Shown: positions 8,969-17,795, counted from the first letter of the stretch. The stretch: DNA of 64,000 nt from Paracoccaceae bacterium (GCA_027013095.1 JALUYI010000023.1:62001-126000); one strand, 5' to 3'. Numbers and translations are program-made. Notes: a model not told the origin generated them from the letters alone.

Positions 8969-10494
8969 TCCCTATTTGCAAGGCGGCGGACCAACAGCCC
9001 CCCGCCCAACAGCAGCAATAGCAGAACGACCGGCCCATCGCCGGTTCGGCTGTAAACCGTGGGGGGCAGCGACGGCGGCAGGACGGCATCCAGTTTACCG
9101 GCAACACCAAAGGGCAGGCGCGCACTGATTTGCCCCCTTGCGTCAATCACCGCAGTCACGCCGGTGTTGGCCACGCGCACCAGCGGCAGGCCCTGTTCGA
9201 TGGCGCGAAAGCGGGCCTGCTGGAAATGCTGCTGCGGCCCGGCGCGTTTTCCGAACCAGGCGTCATTGGTGATCTGCAGCATCCAGTCGGGTCGCGGGCC
9301 GCTGCGCCAGATTTCCTGCGGGAATATGGCCTCGTAACAAATCAGCGCCCGCACCCGGCCCAAGGCGCCAAAGTCAAGCAGTGCCGCTGAATGGCCGGCG
9401 CTAAAGCCGCCTCCATCTTCTGCGGCGAGGCCATAAATTCCAAAGCGGGACAAAAGCCCGGCGAACGGCACATATTCGCCAAACGGCACCAGATGGGCCT
9501 TGGCATAGACCTGCTGCGCATAGCCGCGCGCCCCCAGCAGCGCCAGCACGTTATAATAACGCCCTGCCACCGCCAAGCGCGCTCCGACAATGACCCGACT
9601 GCCTGACGGCACGGCATCGACGATCTCTTTTTGCGCCGACAGCTGTTCATCCAGCCAACCCGGAATGGAGGTCTCGGGCCAGATCACCAGATCCGGCGGG
9701 GTTTTGGCCACAGCACGGGTCAAGGCCAGTTGGCGGCGGAAAAACACCGGCATCATCTTTGGATCCCACTTTTCCGCCTGCGCCGCATTGGGTTGAACGA
9801 GGCGCAACCGGATCGGGGTTTTGCGCTCGCCAAGCGGCGCAGAAAGGCGCAGGCTCCCGGCGCTCCACAGGCCCAGAAATAGCGCGGCAGAAAGACCTAA
9901 CCCCAACGCCGGGTAACGCGTGATCAGGGGCAACCCGGCCAGCGCAAGGGTCAACAGAACCAAACCATGCGGCCCGGCAAACGCGGCAAACTGCGCCAGC
10001 GGTGTATCCGCCCAGATATACCCCGGCAATGCCCAGGGAAAGCCGGTCAACACATTGGCGCGCGCCAGTTCGGCCAGACTCAGGGTGACAACGACGGCCA
10101 GAACCCGCGTCTTCGGCCCGCTTCCCAGCCATACGGCCAGCCCGAACGCCGCCATCCAGAATAACGCCAGCCCCCCGGCCATGAAGACCAGCGCAAAGGG
10201 TGCCATCCAGCCGGTGGCCGCGGCATCAACCATGAAAGGATCGGTGATCCAGAACAGGGTTACCAGAAAATAACCGCTGCCGAACATCCAGCCAACCCAC
10301 AGGCCGGCCCTGATGCTGCGCAGATCGGACAGCAGCAGAAACACCGCGAGAAACGCCAGAATGCTGGCCAGTGGCCACCCCACGGGGGCCTGCCCCAGAC
10401 TGGCCAACGCCCCCAGCCCCAGCGGACCGGCCGAGCGGATCGCCCTGTTTTGCGCCCCAAACCAGCAGCTCAGCCGGGCGGCAAAGGCGCTCAT
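8965..10494 (-). CDS. lnt: apolipoprotein N-acyltransferase
   Basis: Adds the third acyl chain to the N-terminal cysteine of lipoproteins in the inner membrane. The 509-residue protein has six or so N-terminal transmembrane helices (to about residue 200), a periplasmic carbon-nitrogen-hydrolase domain and a final C-terminal helix. The catalytic triad is visible as Glu in VIWPETSIPG, Lys in YAKAHLVPFGEYVPF and Cys in LICYEAIFP. The ATG at 10494 overlaps the corC stop as ATGA. The frame is open far upstream but there it lies inside corC. The order phoH-ybeY-corC-lnt is widely conserved in Proteobacteria. Confidence 0.96.
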   Translation of the reverse strand: MSAFAARLSCWFGAQNRAIRSAGPLGLGALASLGQAPVGWPLASILAFLAVFLLLSDLRSIRAGLWVGWMFGSGYFLVTLFWITDPFMVDAAATGWMAPFALVFMAGGLALFWMAAFGLAVWLGSGPKTRVLAVVVTLSLAELARANVLTGFPWALPGYIWADTPLAQFAAFAGPHGLVLLTLALAGLPLITRYPALGLGLSAALFLGLWSAGSLRLSAPLGERKTPIRLRLVQPNAAQAEKWDPKMMPVFFRRQLALTRAVAKTPPDLVIWPETSIPGWLDEQLSAQKEIVDAVPSGSRVIVGARLAVAGRYYNVLALLGARGYAQQVYAKAHLVPFGEYVPFAGLLSRFGIYGLAAEDGGGFSAGHSAALLDFGALGRVRALICYEAIFPQEIWRSGPRPDWMLQITNDAWFGKRAGPQQHFQQARFRAIEQGLPLVRVANTGVTAVIDARGQISARLPFGVAGKLDAVLPPSLPPTVYSRTGDGPVVLLLLLLGGGLLVRRLANRD

Positions 10495-11408
10495 TTGCTC
10501 AGGGCTTTTGACGGCAGCACGACGCGCAGGCGCTTGATCCGGCGCGGGTCGGCCTCGAGAACCTCGAATTCGACACCGTTGCGGTGGCGGATCACTTCGC
10601 CGCGCACCGGCACGCGACCGGCCAACATAAAGACCAGACCGCCGAGGGTGTCGATCTCGTCGCCGTCCGAGGGGGCCACCAGTTTCATGCCGATCTCGGC
10701 CTCGAACTCCTCCAGCGGAGATTTCGCAAGGCAAAGGTAAACGCCCGGAGATTCCAGCGACCAAGCGCGCCCCTCATCCACGTCATGCTCATCCTCGATT
10801 TCGCCAACCACCTGCTCGATCAGATCCTCGATGGTCACCAGCCCGTCGACGCCGCCAAACTCATCAATCACCAGCGCCATGTGAATGCGGTCAGTCTGCA
10901 TTTTCTGCAGCAAAACGCCGATCGGCATCGAGGGTGGCGCAAACAGAAGCGGACGCAGCATGCTCTTCAGCTCAAGATGGCTGTCGTCGCAGGAAAACCC
11001 GTGCTTCAGCGCCAGATCCTTGAGATGGACAAAGCCCAACGGTTGGTCCAGCGTCTCGTCAAAGACCGGCAGGCGGGTCAGGCCGCTGTCGCGAAATATG
11101 TCAACCAGCGCGTCCAATTCGATCTTGAGCGGGACTGAAACGATCTCGGCGCGAGGCACCGCAACATCCTCGACCCGGACGCGGTTCAGGTTGCCAAGCC
11201 CGCGATCCGCCGGCGGTTGTGCGCCCGATTGCACGGCAGACGTGCCGTTCGTCTTGCCAGACACGCCCACAGCCTCGGGATGTTTGCCGAACAACCGGGC
11301 CAAAAGGCCGGATTTCTGTTTCCTGTGTTCCGTATGCGCGCGCCGCGCCGCGCCAGATAATCCTTCGCCGGATTCGCCCATATTCCCGTTCCGCAAACCG
11401 TCCGTCAA
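10491..11408 (-). CDS. corC: CorC/HlyC-type CBS-domain protein
   Basis: A 305-residue cytoplasmic protein with two CBS domains (about residues 75-200; VPRAEIVSVP, TRLPVFDETLDQPLGFVHLKDL, IDEFGGVDGLVTIEDLIEQVVGEIEDEHD) and a C-terminal transporter-associated CorC_HlyC domain (about 215-300). Relatives are linked to magnesium/cobalt efflux, but the biochemical role is not settled. Start: the TTG at 11408 has an excellent AGAGGTG 7 nt upstream that overlaps the ybeY stop. The ATG at 11381 (MGESGEGL) has only a weak site, so I prefer the TTG. It overlaps lnt by 4 nt. Confidence 0.9.
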   Translation of the reverse strand: MTDGLRNGNMGESGEGLSGAARRAHTEHRKQKSGLLARLFGKHPEAVGVSGKTNGTSAVQSGAQPPADRGLGNLNRVRVEDVAVPRAEIVSVPLKIELDALVDIFRDSGLTRLPVFDETLDQPLGFVHLKDLALKHGFSCDDSHLELKSMLRPLLFAPPSMPIGVLLQKMQTDRIHMALVIDEFGGVDGLVTIEDLIEQVVGEIEDEHDVDEGRAWSLESPGVYLCLAKSPLEEFEAEIGMKLVAPSDGDEIDTLGGLVFMLAGRVPVRGEVIRHRNGVEFEVLEADPRRIKRLRVVLPSKALSK

Positions 11409-11420
11409 CTGCGGACACCT

Positions 11421-11936
11421 CTAATATGGGTTCGCAATACCCAAATTTGCAAGTATTTCAACCTCTAACCGCTCCATCAAGGCAGCGTCTTTGTCGCGAA
11501 TGTGATCGTAACCCAACAGGTGCAGACAGCCGTGCACCAAAAGGTGGCTGGTGTGGGCGCAAAACGTCTTGTTCTGTGCCTGCGCTTCGCGTTGACAGGT
11601 GTCATACGAAATCGCGATATCGCCAAGCCCGGTCGGCCCGCCCGCGTCGGTGAGGACAGGATCAGCCGGGGCGCCCCCTGCCCCAGTCGAGGCCAAGGAC
11701 TGAGCGGGCCAGGAAAGGACGTTGGTCGCGCCATCGCGATTGCGAAACTGCGTGTTCAGCGTTGCAATACGGGCATCATCGCACCCCAACAGCGCAATTT
11801 CAAAAGCGTCCGGTTCCAGCCCGAGGTGGCCCAGCGTCGCGCGCGCCGCTTGTTCGGCAAGCGCGCCCAGCGCCACATCTGCCCAGCGGTGGTCCTCCAG
11901 CAGGACGTCCACAAGCCTTGCGTCAGGTTCCGGCAT
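11421..11936 (-). CDS. ybeY: rRNA maturation endoribonuclease YbeY
   Basis: A zinc-dependent RNase needed for 16S rRNA 3'-end maturation and ribosome quality control. The family signature HLLVHGCLHLLGYDH supplies the three zinc-binding histidines near the C-terminus. NTQFRNRDGATNVLSWP is the conserved central motif. I take the start as the ATG at 11936 (MPEPDARLVDVLLEDHRW), giving 171 residues, because homologues begin a few residues before this VxLLED motif. It overlaps the end of phoH by 14 nt. An ATG at 11957 is the alternative. It is part of the phoH-ybeY-corC-lnt block. Confidence 0.93.
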   Translation of the reverse strand: MPEPDARLVDVLLEDHRWADVALGALAEQAARATLGHLGLEPDAFEIALLGCDDARIATLNTQFRNRDGATNVLSWPAQSLASTGAGGAPADPVLTDAGGPTGLGDIAISYDTCQREAQAQNKTFCAHTSHLLVHGCLHLLGYDHIRDKDAALMERLEVEILANLGIANPY

Positions 11937-12948
11937 CAGGTTTCCCGGCACCGTCATAGGCCTCGATGATGCGGGCGACCATTGGATGGCGCACAACGTC
12001 GCGCGATGTAAAGCGGGCGAAACCGATGCCTTCAACGCGCCGCAGGATCCGTTCGGCCTCGATCAGGCCGGACAGCACTCCGCGGGGCAGATCGACCTGT
12101 GACATGTCGCCCGTCACGACCATGTGTGAGCCCTCGCCAAGCCGGGTCAGGAACATCTTCATCTGCATGCTGGTGGCATTTTGTGCCTCATCCAGCACCA
12201 CGAAAGCATGCGACAACGTCCGGCCGCGCATGAACGCCAAAGGGGCGATTTCGATCTTTTTCTCGTCGATCATTCGGGCCAGTTGCCGGGCCGGTAAAAA
12301 ATCGTTCAGCGCGTCATAAAGCGGCTGCATGTAAGGATCGACCTTGTCCTTCATGTCGCCGGGCAGAAAACCGAGGCGTTCGCCAGCCTCCACCGCCGGA
12401 CGCGACAGCATGATGCGATCAACGCGCCCCTCGACAAGCATCGAAACCGCAACCGCCACGGCCAGATACGTCTTGCCCGTCCCCGCCGGACCAAGGCCGA
12501 ATACCAGATCGTTGTCGAGAAGCGCGCGAATATAGGCAGCCTGACGGGCGCTGCGCGGCTCAACCGATTTTTTGCGCGTCTTGATCTCGATGGCGCCACT
12601 GCCAAACATCTCAAGCTGGCTGTCAGGGTGCGTTGTTCCGCTGGTCTCGTCTTTGCCGAGGCGCAGGGCCGCGCTGATATCGCCTGCTTCCAAAGGCCGA
12701 CCGGATTCCAGCCGCGCATAAAGGGCGCGCAAGACCGCCAGCGCCTGCGATATCTGGGCACAATCCCCGGAAACCTGCAGCTTGTTCCCGCGGCGGTGAA
12801 TCTGCACGTCAAGCGCCTGCTCGATCTGGGCGAGATTGGTGTCAAATTCGCCACATAAATCAATCAACAACCGGTTATCCGGGAAATCCACGACGGTTTC
12901 GGTGCAGTCTTGGCTCAAATCTGTCAGGTGCTGGGCGTCTATCGCCAA
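11923..12948 (-). CDS. phoH: PhoH-like ATPase (YbeZ)
   Basis: A 341-residue ATPase of the PhoH family, whose YbeZ members partner YbeY in RNA metabolism. The N-terminal third (to about residue 115) resembles a KH-like module. The ATPase core has Walker A GLGPAGTGKTYLA, Walker B HAFVVLDEAQNAT and VVTGDMSQVDLP. The start appears to be a TTG at 12948 (MAIDAQHL) with GGAGAA about 7 nt upstream; no ATG fits the N-terminus. It is the first gene of the cluster. Confidence 0.93.
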   Translation of the reverse strand: MAIDAQHLTDLSQDCTETVVDFPDNRLLIDLCGEFDTNLAQIEQALDVQIHRRGNKLQVSGDCAQISQALAVLRALYARLESGRPLEAGDISAALRLGKDETSGTTHPDSQLEMFGSGAIEIKTRKKSVEPRSARQAAYIRALLDNDLVFGLGPAGTGKTYLAVAVAVSMLVEGRVDRIMLSRPAVEAGERLGFLPGDMKDKVDPYMQPLYDALNDFLPARQLARMIDEKKIEIAPLAFMRGRTLSHAFVVLDEAQNATSMQMKMFLTRLGEGSHMVVTGDMSQVDLPRGVLSGLIEAERILRRVEGIGFARFTSRDVVRHPMVARIIEAYDGAGKPDAGT

Positions 12949-13134
12949 GGCGTTCTCCGTTCGCAGGGTTTTGCCGGATCATGCTGCCTAAAAGCGAGCC
13001 ACCGCGCAAGGCCATGCACGGAAAATTCACAATCTGTCATTATAGCGTTTCGACAAAATATTGAATCACGAAAAGACCGATCCCACGTTTTCCCGCCATG
13101 CGACCGAACCGGCGGCGACGGGCATGGCACCGCC

Positions 13135-13164
13135 GACAAAACGGAGCGGATATCCCGTTTTGTC
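13135..13164 (-). terminator. 10-bp inverted repeat, possible terminator
   Basis: A perfect 10-bp inverted repeat (GACAAAACGG / CCGTTTTGTC) with a 10-nt loop lies 36 bp beyond the lipoprotein stop codon, between it and phoH. The A/T tracts pair with each other, as in bidirectional terminators, but no free U-tract follows. It may equally be an operator for phoH. Confidence 0.35.
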
Positions 13165-13199
13165 AAAAGGTTGCAAAATTGGCCAAGGCCGCGCCGGTA

Positions 13200-13496
13200 T
13201 CACAGGGGATCGGGGACTTTGTTCTTGAATCTTCCGACGATCATTGTCGGCGGCGCAATTCCCGAGCAGACCGGCTTACCATATCGGTCGAGCCGCGCGG
13301 AAAGATAACCTTCGACGCCATCGTCAATGATCCACTGATCACACCCGTGCGGATCAATCCATATTCCCGCCTTCATCTTGCTCAGAGGGTGCCGATTGAA
13401 AAGTTGCCTGTCATAGGATTTATCCGGACCGATGGGCGTGCAGGCGGTCGCAACAGCGACGACACCAAGAGCGGACCATTTAAATATGGGTTTCAT
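13200..13496 (-). CDS. small lipoprotein sharing a module with the neighbouring OmpA protein
   Basis: A 98-residue predicted lipoprotein. The N-terminus MKPIFKWSALGVVAVATAC is a lipoprotein signal peptide with Cys19 as the acylated residue. Residues about 47-80 (GIWIDPHGC, then W, DDGVEGY and KPVC) closely match the module of the OmpA-like protein encoded 13 bp upstream. The two invariant cysteines could form a disulfide in the periplasm. An AGGGGACAGG precedes the ATG. The longer open frame upstream lies within the OmpA gene and is rejected. Function unknown. Confidence 0.8.
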   Translation of the reverse strand: MKPIFKWSALGVVAVATACTPIGPDKSYDRQLFNRHPLSKMKAGIWIDPHGCDQWIIDDGVEGYLSARLDRYGKPVCSGIAPPTMIVGRFKNKVPDPL

Positions 13497-13509
13497 GCCT
13501 GTCCCCTGC

Positions 13510-14067
13510 CTATCGGATACAAATGATTTCGACGCGACGGTTCCGGCTTTTGCCGTAGGCCGTCTTGTTGGTGGCAATGGGTTGTCGTTCACCAAAGCCG
13601 CGCACTGCTGCGACCCTTGCCCCGACGCTTCTGGCGATGTCGGCGACGGCCTTGGCACGCCGAAGAGACAGCGCCATGTTGTAAGCGTCCGAAGCATCGC
13701 TGTCGGTGTGCCCGTAAATGGAATAGGCACTGGCCCCGGCTGTGCGAAAGAAATTGGCGAGCCGCTTGCGGTTGGCCGGGTTGATGTAGGATTTATCGAC
13801 CGCGAAAAGCTGATCAGAATTTTCCACGCGACAGGCCTTGACCCGATGGCAGACCGGGATGCCGTCGCGGGTAACATTCGGGGTCATGTACCCCTCGGCC
13901 CCGTCGTCCATTGCCCAATGCTCGCACCCGTCCGGGTCGATCCAGATTCCGGGAATATATTGTTCGCCCCCGACGAACCGGCCCGCCGAACTGGCCGCCG
14001 CGGTCAGCAGCAGACCCATCGCCACTGCGACACCCATCAGGGTTGCCTTTTTGATATGTGAAAACAC
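13510..14067 (-). CDS. OmpA-family protein with an N-terminal cysteine module
   Basis: A 185-residue exported protein. A signal peptide (MFSHIKKATLMGVAVAMGLLLTAAASSAG) is followed by a short module (GIWIDPDGC, then W, DDGAEGY and IPVC, about residues 40-75). A C-terminal OmpA-like peptidoglycan-binding domain (about 90-185) has IYGHTDSDASDAYNMALSLRRA, GFGERQPIATNKT and KSRNRRVEI, the NR-R-E end being typical. It lacks a beta-barrel, so it is a periplasmic peptidoglycan-anchoring protein. It is paired with the lipoprotein downstream, which repeats the module. Confidence 0.88.
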   Translation of the reverse strand: MFSHIKKATLMGVAVAMGLLLTAAASSAGRFVGGEQYIPGIWIDPDGCEHWAMDDGAEGYMTPNVTRDGIPVCHRVKACRVENSDQLFAVDKSYINPANRKRLANFFRTAGASAYSIYGHTDSDASDAYNMALSLRRAKAVADIARSVGARVAAVRGFGERQPIATNKTAYGKSRNRRVEIICIR

Positions 14068-14308
14068 TGTTACCGTCCTTTGCCTATATCACCACCGAGG
14101 TGTGCTGGTTGCCCCAGCCATTCTGCCTCCACCCGGATTATTATTTCGTTAAAGTCTAGCAAATCCTGCAATTTTGTGAAGCGATTTTTTGTTAATTATC
14201 CACAGAAACGGGAACAATCGCGGATTGAAAGGAAAAGCGATCACGATTGCTTGAAAATCACCCGGAAAATCGCCGAGGTGACTCCATATTGCCACAGATC
14301 GGCGGGGC
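14068..14308. other. AT-rich intergenic region with a perfect DnaA box
   Basis: A 241-bp gap between miaB (ending at 14309) and the OmpA gene. The stretch about 14140-14200 is distinctly AT-rich. TTATCCACA at 14196-14204 is a perfect DnaA box. No ORF is credible. The OmpA-gene promoter should lie here. Confidence 0.4.
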
Positions 14309-15628
14309 TCAGATCACCTCGCCAGCCAGAGAATTTGGCGCCGCCGATGTGATTCGAACGGGGACAACGGCCCCAATCCTTGCGGAATCACAGGTCGCAT
14401 GCACAGCATGTAGGTATTCCGACTTGCCCACCAACTGTCCTGACTGCCTGCCGGTTTTCTCGAAAAGAACCTTGACCTCACGCCCGACCATGGCCTCCTG
14501 TGCAGCCTTCTGCTGGGCACTGAGAAGCGCCTGCAAACGGGCCAGACGATCGGTTTTATCCACATCCGAAACCTCGTCCCGCTCGGCCGCCGGCGTCCCC
14601 GGACGCGCGGAGTATTTAAAGCTGTAGGCCTGCCCGTACCCCACCGCTTCCACCAGACGCAAAGTATCCTGAAAGTCGGCCTCGGTCTCGCCCGGAAAGC
14701 CGACGATAAAGTCGCCGCTCAGCAGCAAATCGGGCCGGGCGGTGCGGATGCGCTCGATCAGGTCGATATAGTTTTGCGCGGTATGCCGGCGGTTCATGGC
14801 CTTCAGGATCCGGTCCGAGCCGGACTGCACAGGCAAATGCAGATATGGCATCAGCTTTTCGCTCGACCCAAAGGCCTCGATCAGGTCGTCCTGCATGTCA
14901 TTGGGGTGGCTGGTGGTGAATCGAATGCGCAAAAGCCCGTCGATATCGGCCAGCGCGCCAATCAGTTGCGCCAGACTCCATTCCCCCCCGGAGGCTGGGC
15001 CGTGATAGGCGTTGACGTTCTGCCCCAACAGGGTGATTTCGCGAACTCCCCGGTCAACCAGATCGCGGGCTTCGTCGAGAATTCGCTCGGCCGGGCGGCT
15101 GACCTCGGCTCCGCGCGTATAGGGTACGACGCAAAAGGCGCAGAACTTGTCACAACCTTCCTGAACAGTCAGAAACGCAGACGGGGCGCGGCGCATCTTT
15201 GGCCCCCGGGGCAGGTGCGAAAACTTGTCCTCTTCGGGGAATTCGGTATCCACGGGCTTTGCACCGGCGCGCGCGGCCTGCTCAAGGGCCGGCAAACGGT
15301 GGTAGGCCTGCGGCCCCACAACGAGGTCAACGAGGGGCTGGCGACGCAGGATCTCTTCGCCCTCGGCCTGCGCGACACAACCGGCGACCCCGATGACCAG
15401 ATCAGGGTTGTCTCGTTTCAGAGGTTTCAGGCGGCCCAATTCGGAATAGACCTTTTCGGCGGCTTTCTCGCGGATATGGCAGGTGTTGAGCAGGATCATG
15501 TCCGCATCCTCAACCCGATCCGTCTGCGTGTAGCCCGTCGGGCCAAGGGCGGCAACCATGCGCTCGCTGTCATAAACATTCATCTGACAGCCATAGGTCT
15601 TTACGAAAACTTTGCGATTTTCCGACAT
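14309..15628 (-). CDS. miaB: tRNA-2-methylthio-N6-isopentenyladenosine synthase
   Basis: A radical-SAM methylthiotransferase that modifies A37 of tRNAs. The 439-residue protein has all three parts. The N-terminal MTTase domain has the auxiliary-cluster cysteines in [17 protein letters not shown] and VAGCVAQ. The radical-SAM core has CDKFCAFC (CxxxCxxC), and a C-terminal TRAM domain covers about residues 375-435. The length and motif set are those of MiaB rather than RimO or MtaB. It is encoded upstream of the OmpA/lipoprotein pair and the phoH cluster, on the same strand. Confidence 0.96.
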   Translation of the reverse strand: MSENRKVFVKTYGCQMNVYDSERMVAALGPTGYTQTDRVEDADMILLNTCHIREKAAEKVYSELGRLKPLKRDNPDLVIGVAGCVAQAEGEEILRRQPLVDLVVGPQAYHRLPALEQAARAGAKPVDTEFPEEDKFSHLPRGPKMRRAPSAFLTVQEGCDKFCAFCVVPYTRGAEVSRPAERILDEARDLVDRGVREITLLGQNVNAYHGPASGGEWSLAQLIGALADIDGLLRIRFTTSHPNDMQDDLIEAFGSSEKLMPYLHLPVQSGSDRILKAMNRRHTAQNYIDLIERIRTARPDLLLSGDFIVGFPGETEADFQDTLRLVEAVGYGQAYSFKYSARPGTPAAERDEVSDVDKTDRLARLQALLSAQQKAAQEAMVGREVKVLFEKTGRQSGQLVGKSEYLHAVHATCDSARIGAVVPVRITSAAPNSLAGEVI

Positions 15629-15729
15629 GCTGGGTCCTGTCTTCGGCGTGCGGGGTTCCGGATCCCGCGCGGTCTACACGGTTGTGCCAGCGCTGGCAAT
15701 CGGCGAGCACCCGGTGTGAGGCTTGCAAT

Positions 15730-16623
15730 ATGATCGATTTTGCCCGAAGCATGGGGGAAAACAGGTTCGAAACCATGCAACACGCCAATGTCAGCGCCTA
15801 TCTGTCCCGCCCCCTTGCGCCCGGTCCGGTTGCGATCCTGCTGATGGAGGATTACTGCGAGACCGACTCGACCCTGCGCCACCATCTGCGTCTGGGATTC
15901 CCCAACATTGTCGCGCTTGCGCCAAGCGACCTCGAGATTGCCCCGGATCTTGCCGAGAATATCGATCTGGTCCCCCATGATTTCGCCCGTGACAATCCGT
16001 TTGAGACGCTGAACCGGATGATTCCGGCGCTTGAGGGGCACTGGGTTTATTACGGGTTCAACGCCGAATACCTTTTCTATCCGTTTTCCGAGACCCGCAG
16101 CATCGGCGAACTGACCCGCTTTGTCAGCGAGGAACGGCGGGATTCGATCCTGACCTACGCCATCGACCTCTACGCCGAAGACCTGGGCGAGAACAGCAAC
16201 GGCGTCTCGCTGCAAACAGCGCATCTGGATCAGGCCGGATATTATGCCCATGCGCGCTGGCGCGAGGGGCAGAGGCAGGAGCGGCAGCTTGACATGTTTG
16301 GCGGCCTGCGCTGGCGGTTCGAAGAGCACATCCCCTGGGAGCGACGCAAGATTGACCGGATCGGACTGTTTCTGGCCCAAAAAGGGCTGAAGCTGCGCCC
16401 TGACCACACCTTTAATATCGAAGAATACAACACGTATGCCTGCAAATGGCACCATAATGTCACCGCCGCAATCTGTTCGTTCCGGGTGGCCAAGTCGCTG
16501 CGCACGAACCCGGGATCGGCCGCAGAGATCGATCAGTTCACCTGGGGAAATTCGCGGAAATTTACCTGGGACTCGCATCAGTTGATGGAGCTTGGCCTGA
16601 TGGAGCCGGGGCAGTGGTTCTGA
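15730..16623 (+). CDS. putative glycosyltransferase-like protein (family 2 type)
   Basis: A 297-residue soluble protein, divergent from miaB. The N-terminal part (VAILLMEDYCETDSTLRHHL, RLGFPNIVALAPSD, and later GHWVYYGFNAEYLFYPFSE and EERRDSILTYAIDLYA) recalls the short family-2-like glycosyltransferases that act on distant kin, with a possible acidic substrate region. I see no unambiguous DxD. The C-terminal half is conserved-looking (YNTYACKWHHNV) but unassigned. The start at 15730 (MIDFARSM) has GAGG 8 nt upstream; ATGs at 15751 and 15775 are alternatives. The assignment is tentative; it could be a Rhodobacterales-specific family of another function. Confidence 0.55.
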   Translation: MIDFARSMGENRFETMQHANVSAYLSRPLAPGPVAILLMEDYCETDSTLRHHLRLGFPNIVALAPSDLEIAPDLAENIDLVPHDFARDNPFETLNRMIPALEGHWVYYGFNAEYLFYPFSETRSIGELTRFVSEERRDSILTYAIDLYAEDLGENSNGVSLQTAHLDQAGYYAHARWREGQRQERQLDMFGGLRWRFEEHIPWERRKIDRIGLFLAQKGLKLRPDHTFNIEEYNTYACKWHHNVTAAICSFRVAKSLRTNPGSAAEIDQFTWGNSRKFTWDSHQLMELGLMEPGQWF

Positions 16624-16682
16624 CGTGGTGCCCACCAGCCCTCGGCCTGCCGCCGCTCAGCGCCTCATCGCTCAACCTCCCG

Positions 16683-17138
16683 TCAGGCCCTCTTGCCAGG
16701 GGAAACCTTGCGCATCCGGATCACGACATCGACCTTGGTGATCTCCATTCCCTCGGGAACCGGCGGCAGGCTGTGGAACCGCAGATCGTCCTTTGGAGCG
16801 TCGGTTAACTGGCCGCTTTCCTCCCAGAAATAATGCGGGTGATCGTCAGTGCGCGTATCGAAATAGGATTTGTTGCCATCCATGGCAATCTCGCTGAGCA
16901 GCCCCGCCTCGCAAAAGGCGCGCAAGGTGTTGTAGACGGTGGCCAGAGAAACCGGGCTGCCGCTGGCGCGTGACGCGGTGTGCAGGCTTTCAGCCGTGAC
17001 GTGGCGGTCCTTACCGTCGCCGACCAGAAACTCGGCCAGGGCGAGGCGTTGTCGTGTCGGGCGCAAACCCGCCCCTTGCAGCCAGCGCGCGCTTCTTTCG
17101 GATGGGGTCATGCCCGGTTTGTCCTGTATCTGTGCCAT
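16683..17138 (-). CDS. irr: Fur-family iron response regulator Irr
   Basis: A 151-residue Fur-superfamily regulator. It has a winged helix ([51 protein letters not shown]) and a dimerisation domain with [15 protein letters not shown]. It lacks the CxxC zinc site of Fur, PerR and Zur. It ends [16 protein letters not shown], as in alphaproteobacterial Irr, the haem-responsive regulator of iron genes. The start is taken at 17138 ([10 protein letters not shown]); the frame is open upstream without support. It is divergent from fabA, the usual position of irr in this order. Confidence 0.88.
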   Translation of the reverse strand: MAQIQDKPGMTPSERSARWLQGAGLRPTRQRLALAEFLVGDGKDRHVTAESLHTASRASGSPVSLATVYNTLRAFCEAGLLSEIAMDGNKSYFDTRTDDHPHYFWEESGQLTDAPKDDLRFHSLPPVPEGMEITKVDVVIRMRKVSPGKRA

Positions 17139-17166
17139 CAGTCTTGCAATATCCCCGCTTTTTGCA

Positions 17167-17180
17167 GGAATTTCAATTCC
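17167..17180. promoter_or_regulatory. inverted repeat between irr and fabA
   Basis: A perfect 6-bp inverted repeat, GGAATT-TC-AATTCC, lies 28 bp before the irr start codon in the irr-fabA divergent gap. Its size and symmetry suit a dimeric regulator, for example Irr autoregulation. However it does not closely match the Irr-box (ICE) consensus I know. Confidence 0.25.
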
Positions 17181-17285
17181 CCTTGCCGAAATCCCTTTTG
17201 GCGCGGTTTCTATTGCGCCTCCTTTGGCCGGGATGGTAGGAGAGTGCAAGGTTTAGGAACATCCCGGGACGGAGTCAAAACAGAC

Positions 17286-17795
17286 ATGTCAGAATACCCA
17301 TCCAGCTTTGATCGTGACGGGCTTTTGCAATGTGCGCGCGGAGAATTGTTCGGTCCCGGCAACGCGCAGCTGCCCACCCCGCCGATGCTGATGATGGACC
17401 GAGTGACGGAAATCTCAGGCGATGGCGGCGAACATGGCAAGGGTCATGTGGTGGCCGAGTTCGACATCAAGCCGGATCTGTGGTTCTTTGAATGTCACTT
17501 CCCCGGCAACCCGATCATGCCCGGCTGTCTGGGGCTTGATGCCTTGTGGCAGCTGACAGGCTTCAACCTTGGCTGGCGTGGCTGGCAGGGGCGTGGCTAT
17601 GCGCTGGGCGTGGGCGAGGTCAAGTTGACTGGCATGGTGCGGCCCGATCGCAAGATGCTGACCTATTACGTCGATTTCACCAAGGCCATCCAGACCCGCC
17701 GCCTGACCATGGGCGTCGCCGATGGTCGGGTCGAAGCCGATGGCGAGGTGATCTATCTGGTCAAGGACATGAAGGTCGCGCTGTCAGAAAGCTGA
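17286..17795 (+). CDS. fabA: 3-hydroxydecanoyl-ACP dehydratase/isomerase
   Basis: Dehydrates beta-hydroxyacyl-ACP and isomerises trans-2- to cis-3-decenoyl-ACP, the branch point to unsaturated fatty acids. The 169-residue hot-dog protein has active-site His71 and Asp85 in [20 protein letters not shown]. The start is the ATG at 17286 ([14 protein letters not shown]); the frame is open upstream in the irr promoter region but without support. It is 31 bp upstream of fabB, so the fabA-fabB-fabI operon carries the anaerobic unsaturated pathway. Confidence 0.96.
   Translation: MSEYPSSFDRDGLLQCARGELFGPGNAQLPTPPMLMMDRVTEISGDGGEHGKGHVVAEFDIKPDLWFFECHFPGNPIMPGCLGLDALWQLTGFNLGWRGWQGRGYALGVGEVKLTGMVRPDRKMLTYYVDFTKAIQTRRLTMGVADGRVEADGEVIYLVKDMKVALSES

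Noticed and set aside
12949-13199. Possible gene in the phoH upstream gap
   Set aside because: Short frames only, none with a ribosome site or protein-like composition; apart from the 10-bp inverted repeat nothing is visible.
13497-13877. N-terminal extension of the lipoprotein reading frame
   Set aside because: It overlaps the OmpA gene in another frame; the lipoprotein signal peptide begins at 13496 with a good ribosome site.
15601-16635. 344-codon minus-strand frame opposite the glycosyltransferase-like gene
   Set aside because: The plus-strand frame has a ribosome site and protein-like composition; the antisense frame is a shadow continuing into miaB's upstream region.
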